Source of the DNA: Saposhnikovia divaricata
Taxonomy: Eukaryota > Streptophyta > Magnoliopsida > Apiales > Apiaceae
Direction: 5' to 3'
DNA length: 64,000 nt
Assembly (NCBI GenBank): GCA_036435485.1
Contig: CM071595.1
Location: 7,554,001 to 7,618,000, forward strand
Each line of letters begins with the position of its first letter. The stretch's first letter is position 1. This document shows positions 14,736 through 24,668 of the stretch, in pieces. The position numbers and the translations under genes are program-made. The notes beneath the pieces are model-generated. The model ran no database searches. It was given only the letters and a program-made list of their open reading frames with translations, and was not told the DNA's origin.

Positions 14736-15289
14736 TATATAATAAGTGTAAGAGGGATCTTATCCATAATTTTGGTTTGGTCACTGTACCGCCAAAATAA
14801 TCTCAACCGTCAAATATAATATCTTTAAAAATAGACGATCAAGATTATATCGTATTAAAAAGAAAATTATATCTATAAAGGATATAATTAAAAGGTTGTA
14901 TTAGAATTGAATTTTAAATCTGAATAGGAACTAAAAGATTGTATTAGAACTGAATTTTATTTATTCATTTATTTATATTATAAAATGTTCATATTTACTA
15001 TTTAGGCGGAGATAGAGAAATCAGATTTGGATGATTTTGTAGTCCACTCGAAATTCATAAAATTATCTTTAATTTAGTGATGATTTAACAATTATTATCC
15101 AAATGAAAACACTCAGAATCTCAAAAGAAAATATAATTACGATTTTTTACATTAATCCTATACTATTTAGTATAGAATACCTACATTAATAATCCTACTC
15201 AATATAGAAAACCTAAATATATATGATTTAAATAATTGACAAGCACTTTTTCGTATGTCAATATAAATACACTTTTTAGTTTACATGTT
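14736..15289 (+). mobile_element. Helitron copy B, first segment
   Basis: This segment starts immediately after the CTAG of copy A and repeats its sequence (GTAAGAGGGATC..., CAACCGTCAAATATAAT...). It is cut at 15289 by the gypsy element. The last five bases, ATGTT, are the target duplication. It appears to lack the initial TCTTA of copy A. The rest of copy B is at 24490-24668 and 38384-38635. Confidence 0.75.
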
Positions 15290-15820
15290 TGATATGGGCT
15301 AAAAATAAGCCCTAAAGACACATTTAGTGTTGCATTAATTAGACCCGGTATGGTCCAAACGTGGGGCCCACCAACAGGGTCCAAAATCCTATTTTAAATA
15401 TTAATTTCGTAATTAATATTGGAGGTGAAAAACAGCTCAGCAATAAGAGTCAAACAAGGATATTACTCCTGCCTGACTTAGCCTCCAAGGCACCCAATTC
15501 AACATGGAAACTGATTCCTACAAGGAAGGAGTCTAGAACCTTCCTCAAGGAGGTGGCTTGCCCACCAAGTCTCCGAATCCTACCATAATTCTAAGGCTCC
15601 CGCAGCTTATATAAAGGGCCTGACCCCTCATTCTCAGAACTACGTTGGCTTGATTCTCTAGCAATACAGAGATACGTAGGCATCTTGTGAGGACCGATCA
15701 GTCTCGAACGCAAGAACAGCCATTAAAGCTCGAAGCTCACCAACCCCTTAGCATTAAATACATGCAAACCCTAGCATTCAATACACGAATTAATTACGCC
15801 CTAGTTTTTATTCCACAACA
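15290..15820 (+). repeat. Gypsy 5' LTR (531 bp)
   Basis: It starts TGATATGGGC and ends TTCCACAACA. It contains a TATA box, TATATAAA, at about 15608-15615. Compared with the 3' LTR there are four substitutions, all transitions, with G or C here and A or T in the 3' copy. The first 20 bases form a small stem (GGGCT...AGCCC). Confidence 0.95.
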
Positions 15821-15840
15821 TTTGGCGCCGTCTGTGGGAA
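15821..15840 (+). other. Gypsy primer-binding site
   Basis: Directly after the 5' LTR comes TTTGGCGCCGTCTGTGGG. The TGGCGCCGT core is the type complementary to a tRNA-Asp 3' end used by Athila/Tat elements; only about nine bases match well, so tRNA identity is tentative. Confidence 0.75.
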
Positions 15841-15853
15841 GACAACATCAACC

Positions 15854-18290
15854 ATGATTCAAACACGGAGAACAACATCCGAGGCCATCCCTGTAGCCTC
15901 CGTACCACCCGTCACTGAACAAGGGGCCGTCCCCCCAACAACAGGGACGATCACCCCGACTCAAGTCTCTCAACCAATAGGGACGAATCCCCCCACCGAG
16001 AGGGCTTTGCCAGTGGCCGTCCTCCCAAGGCAGGAGACAAACCCGCTTTGGATGGTGGTCTCTCCACTTCCTTTGGATAGTCGCTCACCGCTCCAAAGCA
16101 TCACCGCCACTAGCACTTCTGTTAGTTCTCTACCCGTGACTACGGAACAAGGGTCTGTACCCTTTAAACAAATACCCAGATTTCGGGTTCTTAACCCCAA
16201 GGATGAATCTCCAAAATTACTGAAACACATGTCGAGGGATCGCAGCCCATATGGATGAATCCCCAAGGCCAAGAGATGAATCCCTTTCAATGGTTGTTTC
16301 CCTTCTGGGATACGGCCTACTCCCATGAAGCACATACCTCCACCACTGTGACTCTCTCAAGAACGAATATAGCCTACGGGCTACCCATCCACCCCTCAAA
16401 CGCAGGAGGCATTAGAGGAAGTGGTCATGCATATCGAGTGCACAAGCCATATAAACCCCCATGCATCACATGCCTAGGCCCTGTCTATGAAGGAGGGTAC
16501 GAGGATTATTCTGAACCCTATACCGAGGATTCATCATCTAAGGATGATCGAGATCAAGCCCCGAGGAAGAGGCGTGCAGACAAGGAACCCACTGTTGGGC
16601 GTATTCGAGAAACTTCGGGCAGAGTGCCAAGAACGACTTAAGATAAGGTTAAGGCTCATAAGGCCGAGATCCAAAGGTTGAAACAAGACTTGGAGTAGGA
16701 ACAACATAGGTAAAATTGCCCTCCTACGTTGAGAATAGGAGAGATTCCCTTTGTCAATTTGGAGAGACCTTCAAAGATGCATAGAAGGACTGGGGTCCCA
16801 AGGACAGAGATCCTTATGGCTAAGTCCAATGATTTGATTCAACCATGAGGTCAGGACTCCTGCCCCCCGAGGGTTAGCACACGGAGATCAATACAAACGG
16901 TCACTGAGGTTAACGCTAGCACCGCTATGCCACCAACCACTGGACAAGGATCGATACCCCAAGGAGAAGGTTCGCAAATCCCTCCTATTTAGCCCCAAGA
17001 GATGAATCTTCAGGGGACATGAACTCAAACTCGAGGGTCACTGCCTTCAGTGGTGAACCCTCATGAACAAGGAGCGAACTCCCTTCATATGGTGATTGCC
17101 CCTCTAAGCGGTCGCCCGTTATCCCATGGAACCCAGATCTCAACTACTGCGCTTCCCTTGAATACTAATCCTATGTTTGGGCTACCTAACTTCCCCCACT
17201 TCATGCTCACGAACCATATGACCCCCCTTATGTGGGAGGCTCTCGGCACAACCAAAGGTTTAGAGATTACTCCGGACCGTACTCTGATTCTTCCTCTGAA
17301 GAAAGAAATCGAGATGAAGCCCCGAGGAGGTACTGAGCAAGCCGATAACCCCATAGGCGTTCTCAACGAATCCACGATGGACCCTAAACCACTGCCTTGG
17401 AAAGAATCCAAACCTTTGAGGCTAAGATTCAAAGGCTGAAGGAAGACATCGTAAGAGAACAGCAGAGGCTAGGACGCCCACAGACAAAGGAGAGAATCCT
17501 TGTGGTGAAGTTAGATGAAACCCCGAGGAGGGATAGGAGGGCAGTGGTCCCTCTAACTGAAGCACCAAGGATGGCTGCCCCTAGGCCAAGGGCTGTAGAC
17601 TTGGTGTTGCTCGGAAAACCTAACAATCCTATACCCCTGTTTACCGAGGAGGTGATGAGAGCTCACATCTTAAGAAAATTTAAGATGCCTACCATTAAGG
17701 CTTAAGATGGAACGGGTGATCCCGCTAGTCACGTGAGAACAAGATAGCCATGGTGGCCTTACAGCATAGAACGACCAACGTCTATTTTAAGATGTCGGTA
17801 GCCAAGCATCCCCCAGAGGACATAACTGAGCTCCAGCCTAGAGCAAGCAAGTATATTAAGGCTGAAGATCGACAACATGAGGGAAGATACTTCTGTTACT
17901 AGCAATTGGAACAATGATAACTCTAAGAAGAGAAGGGGAGCAAGAGTATGATGCTAGGGACAAGTATTCCCGAACTAGCAAAGACTCTGACTCTCCCCCT
18001 ACGAACAACCAAGGACCCAGGTTCACTGAGTATGCAAGGCCTAGAACACCAATGAAGGAGTCATGATTTTTCTGGACCCTATATTGTTGATGATTCATCA
18101 TCCACTAATGAAGATAACAATCTCAGATGGAGAACCAGTCAAGGAACTCAAAGGAGGGTCAGGGCCTTCTCAGCCCCGAGGATCCAAAGGACTGGCTCCC
18201 AAGGCCTCAGGAGTAAGGATAATCGCTCATAAAACGCATATTCGAAAATTAAAGAAAGATCTAGAAGCACAATAGGCTAGGCATCCCCAA
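15854..18290 (+). pseudogene. Gag N-terminal region with internal duplications (decayed)
   Basis: An ATG at 15854 opens a frame rich in Pro, Thr and Val (residues IQTRRTTSEAIPVAS). It stops after 134 codons, and further fragments follow in other frames (16255-16641, 17050-17439, 17397-17705). The same themes recur two or three times: GATGAATC-type runs with Pro-rich coding, then a basic helix-like segment (near 16600-16690, 17390-17480, 18215-18275). This implies duplication inside the 5' coding part followed by decay. No intact protein is encoded. Confidence 0.55.
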
Positions 18291-18419
18291 AGGGCTAGGA
18301 TCCCCCATGTTATTAATTCGAGTGATGCCCCTAAGAGGAGAAGGGTTGATTCAAAAAAGGCTGATCCCGATGGCTCGATTCCTCTAGGAGATCGTGACGA
18401 TCCAATCTTGTCCTTCACT

Positions 18420-18870
18420 AACGAGACAATGAATGCTCATATCTCAAGGAAATTCAAGACACCCACTACCGAGGTGTGTGATGGGGCAGGAGATCCCACT
18501 AATCATGTGAGGACATCCTCCAAGGCACTACTAATTTTCACCCATGATTGACGCAATCAAGTATAGGGCGTTCCCTCAAACCCTGTGGGGCATGACACAA
18601 CGATGGTATATTCGGTTGCCCCCGAACTCAATCGGCTCCTTTAAAGGACTAAGAAGGGCATTTACACCCCGTTCATTGATGGAAAGTTCATGAGAAACGT
18701 TTTACATCTCCATGGATGTGGAACAAGGAAAGAATGAATCCTTGAGGGATTACATGAAGTGAATCACCAAGGAAGCCTTGAAGGTCCCGAACCTGTATGA
18801 TATGGTAGCTATCAAGGTAGAGGAAAGTGTAAGGGAAGCCTCAACCCCTGCGGGAGGCAATAGAGGTAAT
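18420..18870 (+). pseudogene. Retrotransposon gag domain (decayed)
   Basis: The frame beginning near 18544 reads YRAFPQTLWGMTQRWYIRL followed by PPNSIGSFKGLRRAF, the conserved core of plant gypsy gag domains (WY, LPP and F residues in place). Stops interrupt it soon after (near 18690 and 18760). The segment ESLRDYMK continues the family alignment. Confidence 0.75.
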
Positions 18871-19039
18871 GACAAGAAGCGAAGGTGATCACGAGTAGAA
18901 TGTTAAGGATAGGTATCCTCGAAAAAGACTCTGACTCTACCTGGAAGAAGAGAAGTCAAGGACCGAGGTTCACCAGCTATGCACGTTTGAATACTACCAA
19001 CACCCAAGTCCTGATGGACATTGAGAAACACAAGAATCT

Positions 19040-19210
19040 CTGATGGCCGAAGCCACTAAGGGTTAATCCCGGGAAGAGAAACAAGAACCAATGTTGTCAG
19101 TCCCATAAGGATGTGGGAAATAAATTTCACGATTGTAGACAGCTGAAACAGAAGATCAAGTTTCTGATCCTAAGAACCAGGTTGTATAAGTTCACCAAGG
19201 ATGGCCAATA
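19040..19210 (+). pseudogene. Gag zinc-knuckle-like segment (decayed)
   Basis: Translation gives CCQSHKDVGNKFHDCRQLK and then KIKFLI, matching the C-x2-H-x-D-x-G-H-x4-C-x2-LK pattern that follows gag in Tat-like elements. A His is changed to Lys/Phe and a stop follows within about 25 codons. Confidence 0.6.
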
Positions 19211-19519
19211 GGGTAACCTAAGGCAGGATTATGAAGTAGAAGATTATAAAAGGAAGGATGGCGATCAAGATCGCAATCTATAGCCCCGGGGGGCCGGTGA
19301 TAAACACGATTTTTGAAGGCCCAACAGTGGTCGATAATACAAGGAGCTCTCATAAAGCTTACATTCTAGAAGCTATGCACATTATAGGAGAAGCTCTATA
19401 ACGAGCAAAAACCAAAATGACATTTGTCGTTGATGATTCTGACTTGGAAGGGGTGAAGTGCCTCCATGATGGCCCGTTGGTCGTAACGTAACACCTGTGA
19501 TAGGCAACTCGTAAGTGAA

Positions 19520-19650
19520 AGAGTGTTGATAGACAATGGAACATCAGTGGATATCTCATTTTATGATGCATTCTCAAAGATGGGATACAATGATTCTCAA
19601 TTGACCCCCACCAACGCGCCCGTCTATGGGTTCGATAGAGTTGAATCAAG
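19520..19650 (+). pseudogene. Aspartic protease fragment (decayed)
   Basis: The frame reads RVLIDNGTSVDISFYDAF then SKMGY, the signature around the active-site Asp of gypsy proteases (normally D-S/T-G). Here Asp is followed by Asn-Gly-Thr. Flanking frames contain stops. Confidence 0.7.
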
Positions 19651-19699
19651 AGTTAAGAAACTATTCAGCTATCCATGATGATAGGACGAGAGCCTAGGG

Positions 19700-20400
19700 A
19701 GGCCACTCATATGTCGAACCTTTTGCTGGTTAAAGCAACTTCCGCTTACAATGTTATCCATGGGAGGACAGGCTCGCTTGCCTTTAAGGCGGTTGCCTCA
19801 AGATAAAACATGATGATTAAATTTCCTACATGGAATGGAGTTGATGAAGAGAAGGGAGATCAAACAATAACAAAGAGTTGTTACCCAGCCACTTTGAGGC
19901 CAGATGGAGTTGGGGGGAAGGACCTCCCGATTGCAGACATGGATGTCAATAAAGATGATAAACGAAGAGGAAAGCCCACTGAGGACTTGGTCCCCACTCT
20001 CCTAGTTTTTGTAGAACCTGAAAAGTTACCCACGTAGGGCATTACTGAGTGAACCCTTGAAGGGAAAATTGTGTGTGTTCCTACATGAGAATGGTGTTGT
20101 GTTTGCCTGTAACTATTGGACAGGAGCCCAAGGAGGCCACTCAGATGTTGAACTTTCTGGTAATCAAGGCGGCTTCAACGAACAACGCTATCCTCGGAAG
20201 GACTAGACTTCATGCATTCAAGGCTGTTGCCTCAACTTATCAAGTTCCCAACCAGGAATGGTGTTGGAGAACATAAATGTGATCAAAAGATGGCACGAAG
20301 CTGTTATGTAGCCGCGTTAAAGCCTGACGGAGTCGGGGGGCAGGTCCTTCCGATTGAAGACAGGGATGTCCGCAGTGATAAGGAACACCAAGAAGGGCCA
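19700..20400 (+). repeat. Diverged internal duplication across the protease/RT junction
   Basis: The block 19720-19970 and the block 20150-20390 encode the same succession: (V/I)KA-S-YN-I, RTGSLAFKAVAS or RTRLHAFKAVAS, then KFPTWNGV or VPNQEWCW, C-Y-AT/AAL-(R/K)PDGVGG, and DMDV or DRDV. They are about 430 bp apart and differ at many positions, so the duplication is old. Ordinary elements have this segment once, before reverse transcriptase. Confidence 0.7.
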
Positions 20401-20870
20401 ACAGCGGACATCACACATAAGCCTCGGACAGCCATTAAGGCTAAGGCATCAACTGACTTCGTGGTTGAATGTACCATTGGCAACCAAGAAGTCGGGGGGC
20501 AGGAGATAGTACCTCGAGAAAAAAGTAAGTTTCAGAACAAGAATGACGAGCCTATATCTGAACAGAGCTCTATTTTGATGGAGCATCAAAAACAATTTCA
20601 AGAGGTGCAGGCCTAGTCTTGCGAAGCCCCGAAGGGTCGAGAGTTATGTTACAGCACAACCAAATAAGTGTTTAAAGTCCATAAAGGACCTTGGATGTAA
20701 GATAAGATGAGCAATTAAGCCACATGTGGCCACTTAAGCCATGAAAGGCTAACAACAAACCTTGAATCTCAACCGAGAATCAGGAAATCCAAGGGCATCC
20801 TTCATCAAGGCAAAGGAGTCCAAGAAAACTAGGAAGCTGCAAGGAAGCTGCGTCCATAGTCATACAAGAT

Positions 20871-21070
20871 TGAAGTCCTGATGGACCAGTAGTTGAGAAA
20901 TATTTTGCACAGCCCGAAGGCCAGTGGAAGGCTGATCAAGTGGGCAATTGAACTAGGAGAATTCGATGTTAAGTACAAAGCCTAAGACGGCCATCAAAGC
21001 TCAGGCTCTATCTAACTTCATGGTTGAACATACCATTGACAACAAAGAAGTCGGGGGCAGGAGGTAATAG
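20871..21070 (+). pseudogene. End of RT/RNase H connection (fragment)
   Basis: The frame gives YKIEVLMDQ, then ILHSPKASGRLIKWAIELG and EFDVKYKA. This is the end of the ordinary RNase H region in Tat-type pol, which normally reads LTDQPLR...GRL.KWA.ELGEFD. A shorter relative of the following AIKA-A--FVVE segment also occurs at about 20430-20515, indicating another small duplication. The catalytic reverse-transcriptase motifs are not present upstream. Confidence 0.7.
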
Positions 21071-21123
21071 ACCAGGAAGGTCAGCAAGGTGAAAAGCCCC
21101 TGGAAGATAAGAAAAAGTGTTGG

Positions 21124-21594
21124 ATGCTCTATTTTGATGGGGCGTCAAAAACAAAAACCAGTGGTGCAGGTTTAGTTCTGCAAAGCCCTGATGGGTTTAC
21201 AGTTGAGTATGACTTGAAGTTGGACTTCCAAACTACCTACAGCGAGGCAGAGTATGAGGCTCTGATAGCCGGCCTTGGATTGACAAGAGCCCTGAGGGTC
21301 AAGAACCTGAAAGTCTGTGGAGACTCAAAGCTGGTAGTCTCACAAGTCAATGGAGAGTTTGAGGCTAGAGAAAAGAATATGGCCAAGTATTTGAGGATTG
21401 TGAAAGCTGCGATAGCCCAGTTCGACGAGTGTCACGTTGAGTACATCCCAAGGGAGGAAAATACAAAGGCCGATGCCTCCACTCAGTATACTTCTTCAAA
21501 GGTCGAGACCCATTCTGGAAGCGTCTACTTCCAAGTTCTGAGAACCTCTACAATTAATTCTAAGCTTATTCCTCCTATCGGGATAGGAGGATGA
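21124..21594 (+). CDS. Additional RNase H domain (aRNH, Tat lineage)
   Basis: This 156-codon frame is the best-preserved coding piece of the gypsy element. It has the RNase H catalytic set: Asp in LYFDGASKT, Glu in EAEYEALIAGL, Asp in CGDSKLVVSQVNG and the last Asp in TKADAST. This extra domain next to the ordinary RNase H is characteristic of Tat/Ogre-type gypsy elements, where it would help remove RNA from RNA-DNA hybrids. It ends just before the repeat arrays; no integrase follows. The frame may be open only because it is short and young. Confidence 0.85.
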   Translation: MLYFDGASKTKTSGAGLVLQSPDGFTVEYDLKLDFQTTYSEAEYEALIAGLGLTRALRVKNLKVCGDSKLVVSQVNGEFEAREKNMAKYLRIVKAAIAQFDECHVEYIPREENTKADASTQYTSSKVETHSGSVYFQVLRTSTINSKLIPPIGIGG

Positions 21595-21718
21595 TGGATA
21601 GATCCTATCAAAGCACACCTTGAGAATGGCTGGTTGCCAAACGATGCCACGGAGGCACGGAAGCTAGCTGTAAGGAGCTAAAGGCTCAAAGAGGCCACTT
21701 TCCATCTAAATGAAGGCC

Positions 21719-22345
21719 CTTATTTCGACCAAGATCCTGGTCGAAATGACCAGGAATCCTAGTCGAAAATACGTTCGATCAAGGCATTTTAAGGCCCTTA
21801 TTTCGACCAGAATCCTGACCTAGGAGCCAGGATTCTTGATCGAAAACCCTGACCTAGGAGTCAGGATTCCTGATCGCAAATCCATTCGACCAAGAAGCTG
21901 GGAAGGCCATTATTTCGACCAGAACCCTGACCTATGAGTCAGGATTCCTGATCGAAAACCCTGACCTAGGAGTCAGGATTCCTGATCGAAAATCCTTTCG
22001 ACCAAGAAGCTGGGAAGGCTCTTATTTCGACCAGAACCCTGACCTAGGAGTCAGGATTCCAGATCGAAAACCCTGACCTAGGAGTCAGGATTCCTGATCG
22101 AAAATCCTTTCGACCAAGAAGTTGGGAAGGCCATTATTTCGACCAGAACCCTGACCTAGGAGTCAGGATTCCTGATCGAAAACCCTGACCTAAGAGTCAG
22201 GATTCCTGATCGAAAATCCTTTCGACCAAGAAGCTGGGAAGGCCCTTATTTCGACCAGAACCCTGACCTAGGAGTCAGGATTACTGATCGAAAATCCTGA
22301 CCTAGGAGTCAGGATTTCTGATCGAAAATCCTTTCGACTAGAGTG
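21719..22345 (+). repeat. 112-bp tandem array with palindromic sub-repeats
   Basis: TTATTTCGACC starts units near 21799, 21911, 22022, 22134 and 22246, a period of about 112 bp, with a degenerate lead-in from 21719. Each full unit holds two copies of a roughly 34-bp sub-repeat, CCTGACCTAGGAGTCAGG plus ATTCCTGATCGAAAA. The first part is an inverted repeat (CCTGAC...GTCAGG). TTTCGACC and GGTCGAAA words form further inverted pairs. Confidence 0.9.
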
Positions 22346-22529
22346 CTGCTTTGCGCCTTCTTTCGACCAAAATCCTGGTCTAAATCCTGATCGAAATTCA
22401 GGTACAAAAAAAAGGCTCAATTTAGGCCCGATTACAAAAAAAGAGGTATTTAATGAAAATTTGTATAAGTCTAGAGTCATGAATGACCTCAATTTAGGAA
22501 AAATTTCGAGCCAATGAGACCAAAAATAC

Positions 22530-22960
22530 GATATTGAATTACGAAAATATTAGGGCTGAGGACCCCTCTAAAATTACAAAAAATATTATTATTATTATTA
22601 AAAATAATAATAATAAAATCCGGGTTGGACTTTATTCGATTGGGGCACCTTCGATTTGGGGATCGAAATTATCCGAGAATCGGACAAAAGAAATATTATT
22701 ACTGAGTAATAATTTTTCAAAAAAAAAAGGAAAGAAAAGCAAAAAAAAAAAAAAAAGAGGTTCGATCACGATTCTGCTCGAATCGAGGAGGAATTCTACT
22801 CGAGAAATGCTTCGACAAGGATAAAAATAGGCCCTTAATTCGACCACAAACCTGGTCGAATTCGACCAGGTTAATATTCTTGGCAAAATTGCAGTTTGGT
22901 ACCCCAAGTTATGCTGAGTCAACAAGTTGGCCCCTGCAGATTACATATTGAGAAAAAGGC
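22530..22960 (+). other. Low-complexity internal region of gypsy element
   Basis: The region contains ATT/TTA triplet runs (22585-22620), long A runs (22720-22756) and more TTCGACC/GGTCGAA inverted words near 22838-22870. No coding signature is seen. Confidence 0.6.
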
Positions 22961-23009
22961 CATTGTAGTTTATAAATTACAAACAGGCCCCTGAACTTTA
23001 TAAGTTGAC

Positions 23010-23665
23010 AAGAAAATTCCTAAATTATTAGGAAAAATTACAAAAAATACCTGTGGGTACATAAAAATTCTTAAATTATTAGGAAAAATTACGAAAAATA
23101 CCTGTGGGTACATAAAAATTCCTAAATTATTAGGAAAAATTACAAAAAATACCTGTGGGTACATAAAAATTCCTAAATTATTAGGAAAAATTAAGGAAAA
23201 TACTTGTGGGTACATAAAAATTCCTAAATTATTAGGAAAAATTACAAAAAATACCTGTGGGTACATGAAAATTCCTAAATTATTAGGGAAAATTAAGGAA
23301 AATACCTGTGGGTACATAAAAATTCCTAAATTATTAGGAAAAATTAAGGAAAATACCTCTGGGTACATAAAAATTCCTAAATTATTAGGAAAATTTTCGA
23401 AAAATACCTGTAGGTACATAAAAATTCCTAAATTATTATGAATAATTACGAAAAATACCAGTTGGTATATAAAAATTCCTAAATTATTAGGAAAAATTAA
23501 GAAAAATACCTGTGGGTACATAAAAATTCCTAAATTATTAGGAATAATTACGAAAAATACCTGTTGGTACATAAAAATTCCTAAATTATTAGGAAAAATT
23601 ACGGAAGATACCTGTGAGTACATAAAAATTCCTAAAATATTAGGAAAAGTACAGAAAAATACGAG
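23010..23665. repeat. 51-bp tandem repeat, 13 units
   Basis: The core CCTAAATTATTAGG recurs every 51 bp from 23019 to 23631, alternating with AATACCTGTGGGTACATAAA. Because 51 is a multiple of three, the minus strand stays open for 264 codons (23764-22970) with a 17-residue period (for example NNLGIFMYPQVFF). I treat it as a noncoding repeat; the frame runs antisense to the element. Confidence 0.93.
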
Positions 23666-23941
23666 GAAAATTATAGAAATATTTTCTCGACAAATTGAGC
23701 AATACTTTATGTTAATAATGCATAAAAGCTCTATGAAAGTGTCGAAATTGCTAAAAGCAAGCACAAATTAAAGACTCGAATAAGGCCAATCGTCGTAAAT
23801 GTGTAGGTCGCTCCACACTTTACAATCAAGACGATACTCGTGAAACACTAGTGTACTGAATCCCCGGTAAGGGAACGAGAATAAACCCCGAGTCTCGATT
23901 AAGGCAAATATAACTTCTACGAAAACCTGATCAGTTTTCCT

Positions 23942-23958
23942 AGAAGTTGGGGGGCAAA
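23942..23958 (+). other. Gypsy polypurine tract
   Basis: AGAAGTTGGGGGGCAAA sits immediately before the 3' LTR, as needed for plus-strand priming. Confidence 0.8.
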
Positions 23959-24489
23959 TGATATGGGCTAAAAATAAGCCCTAAAGACACATTTAGTGTT
24001 GCATTAATTAGACCCGGTATGGTCCAAACGTGGGGCCCACCAACAGGGTCCAAAATCCTATTTTAAATATTAATTTCATAATTAATATTGGAGGTGAAAA
24101 ACAGCTCAGCAATAAGAGTCAAACAAGGATATTACTCCTACCTGACTTAGCCTCCAAGGCACCCAATTCAACATGGAAACTGATTCCTACAAGGAAGGAG
24201 TCTAGAACCTTCCTCAAGGAGGTGGCTTGCCCACCAAGTCTCCGAATCCTACCATAATTCTAAGGCTCCCGCAGCTTATATAAAGGGCCTAACCCCTCAT
24301 TCTCAGAACTACGTTGGCTTGATTCTCTAGCAATACAGAGATACGTAGGCATCTTGTGAGGACCGATCAGTCTCGAACGCAAGAACAGCCATTAAAGCTC
24401 GAAGCTCACCAACCTCTTAGCATTAAATACATGCAAACCCTAGCATTCAATACACGAATTAATTACGCCCTAGTTTTTATTCCACAACA
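23959..24489 (+). repeat. Gypsy 3' LTR (531 bp)
   Basis: It has the same length and ends as the 5' LTR (TGATATGGGC...CCACAACA). Four transitions separate them: CGTA/CATA, CTGCC/CTACC, CCTGACC/CCTAACC and ACCCCTT/ACCTCTT (5' LTR first). Divergence is about 0.75%. Confidence 0.95.
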
Positions 24490-24668
24490 ATGTTAAAATA
24501 TTATATATTAAAAATACTAGATCCAATGTTTTTTATCTATTTATTTTAAGATCTAACAGTTCTTATTTATTTTGGCGTACTGAGGACCAGACTACCGACT
24601 ACCAAAGTTTTGGACAAAATATTACATACACTTATTATTAAAACTGTATTTGGTTGTTAGTACAACTA
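24490..24668 (+). mobile_element. Helitron copy B, middle segment
   Basis: It resumes with the target duplication ATGTT, then AGATCTAACAGTTCTTATTT and CTTATTATTAAAACTG, matching copy A at about 14275-14370. It is cut at 24668 by the copia element, with target duplication AACTA at 24664-24668. Confidence 0.8.

Larger units (their letters stand above)
15290..24489 (+). mobile_element. Ty3/gypsy (Tat-like) LTR retrotransposon, RT- and INT-deficient
   Basis: A complete LTR-to-LTR element: LTRs at 15290-15820 and 23959-24489, target duplication ATGTT at 15285-15289 and 24490-24494, PBS at 15821 and PPT before 23959. The interior holds gag-like, zinc-knuckle-like, protease-like, a piece of RNase H connection and an extra RNase H of the type found in the Tat/Ogre lineage. 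The stretch between protease and RNase H is too short for a reverse transcriptase, and no integrase is seen after RNase H, where tandem arrays stand instead. The gag-protease part is riddled with stops. The two LTRs differ at only four of 531 positions, so insertion was recent. Movement must have used proteins supplied in trans. Confidence 0.9.

Noticed and set aside
17085..17432. Antisense ORFs opposite the gypsy gag region
   Set aside because: They are frame shadows of GC-richer gag-derived sequence with no domain.
23010..23665. CRISPR-like array
   Set aside because: Repeats are contiguous with no unique spacers, and this is a plant nuclear sequence.
22970..23764. 264-codon ORF as a real repeat protein
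   Set aside because: It is antisense to the element and fully explained by a 51-bp tandem repeat; kept only as an observation.
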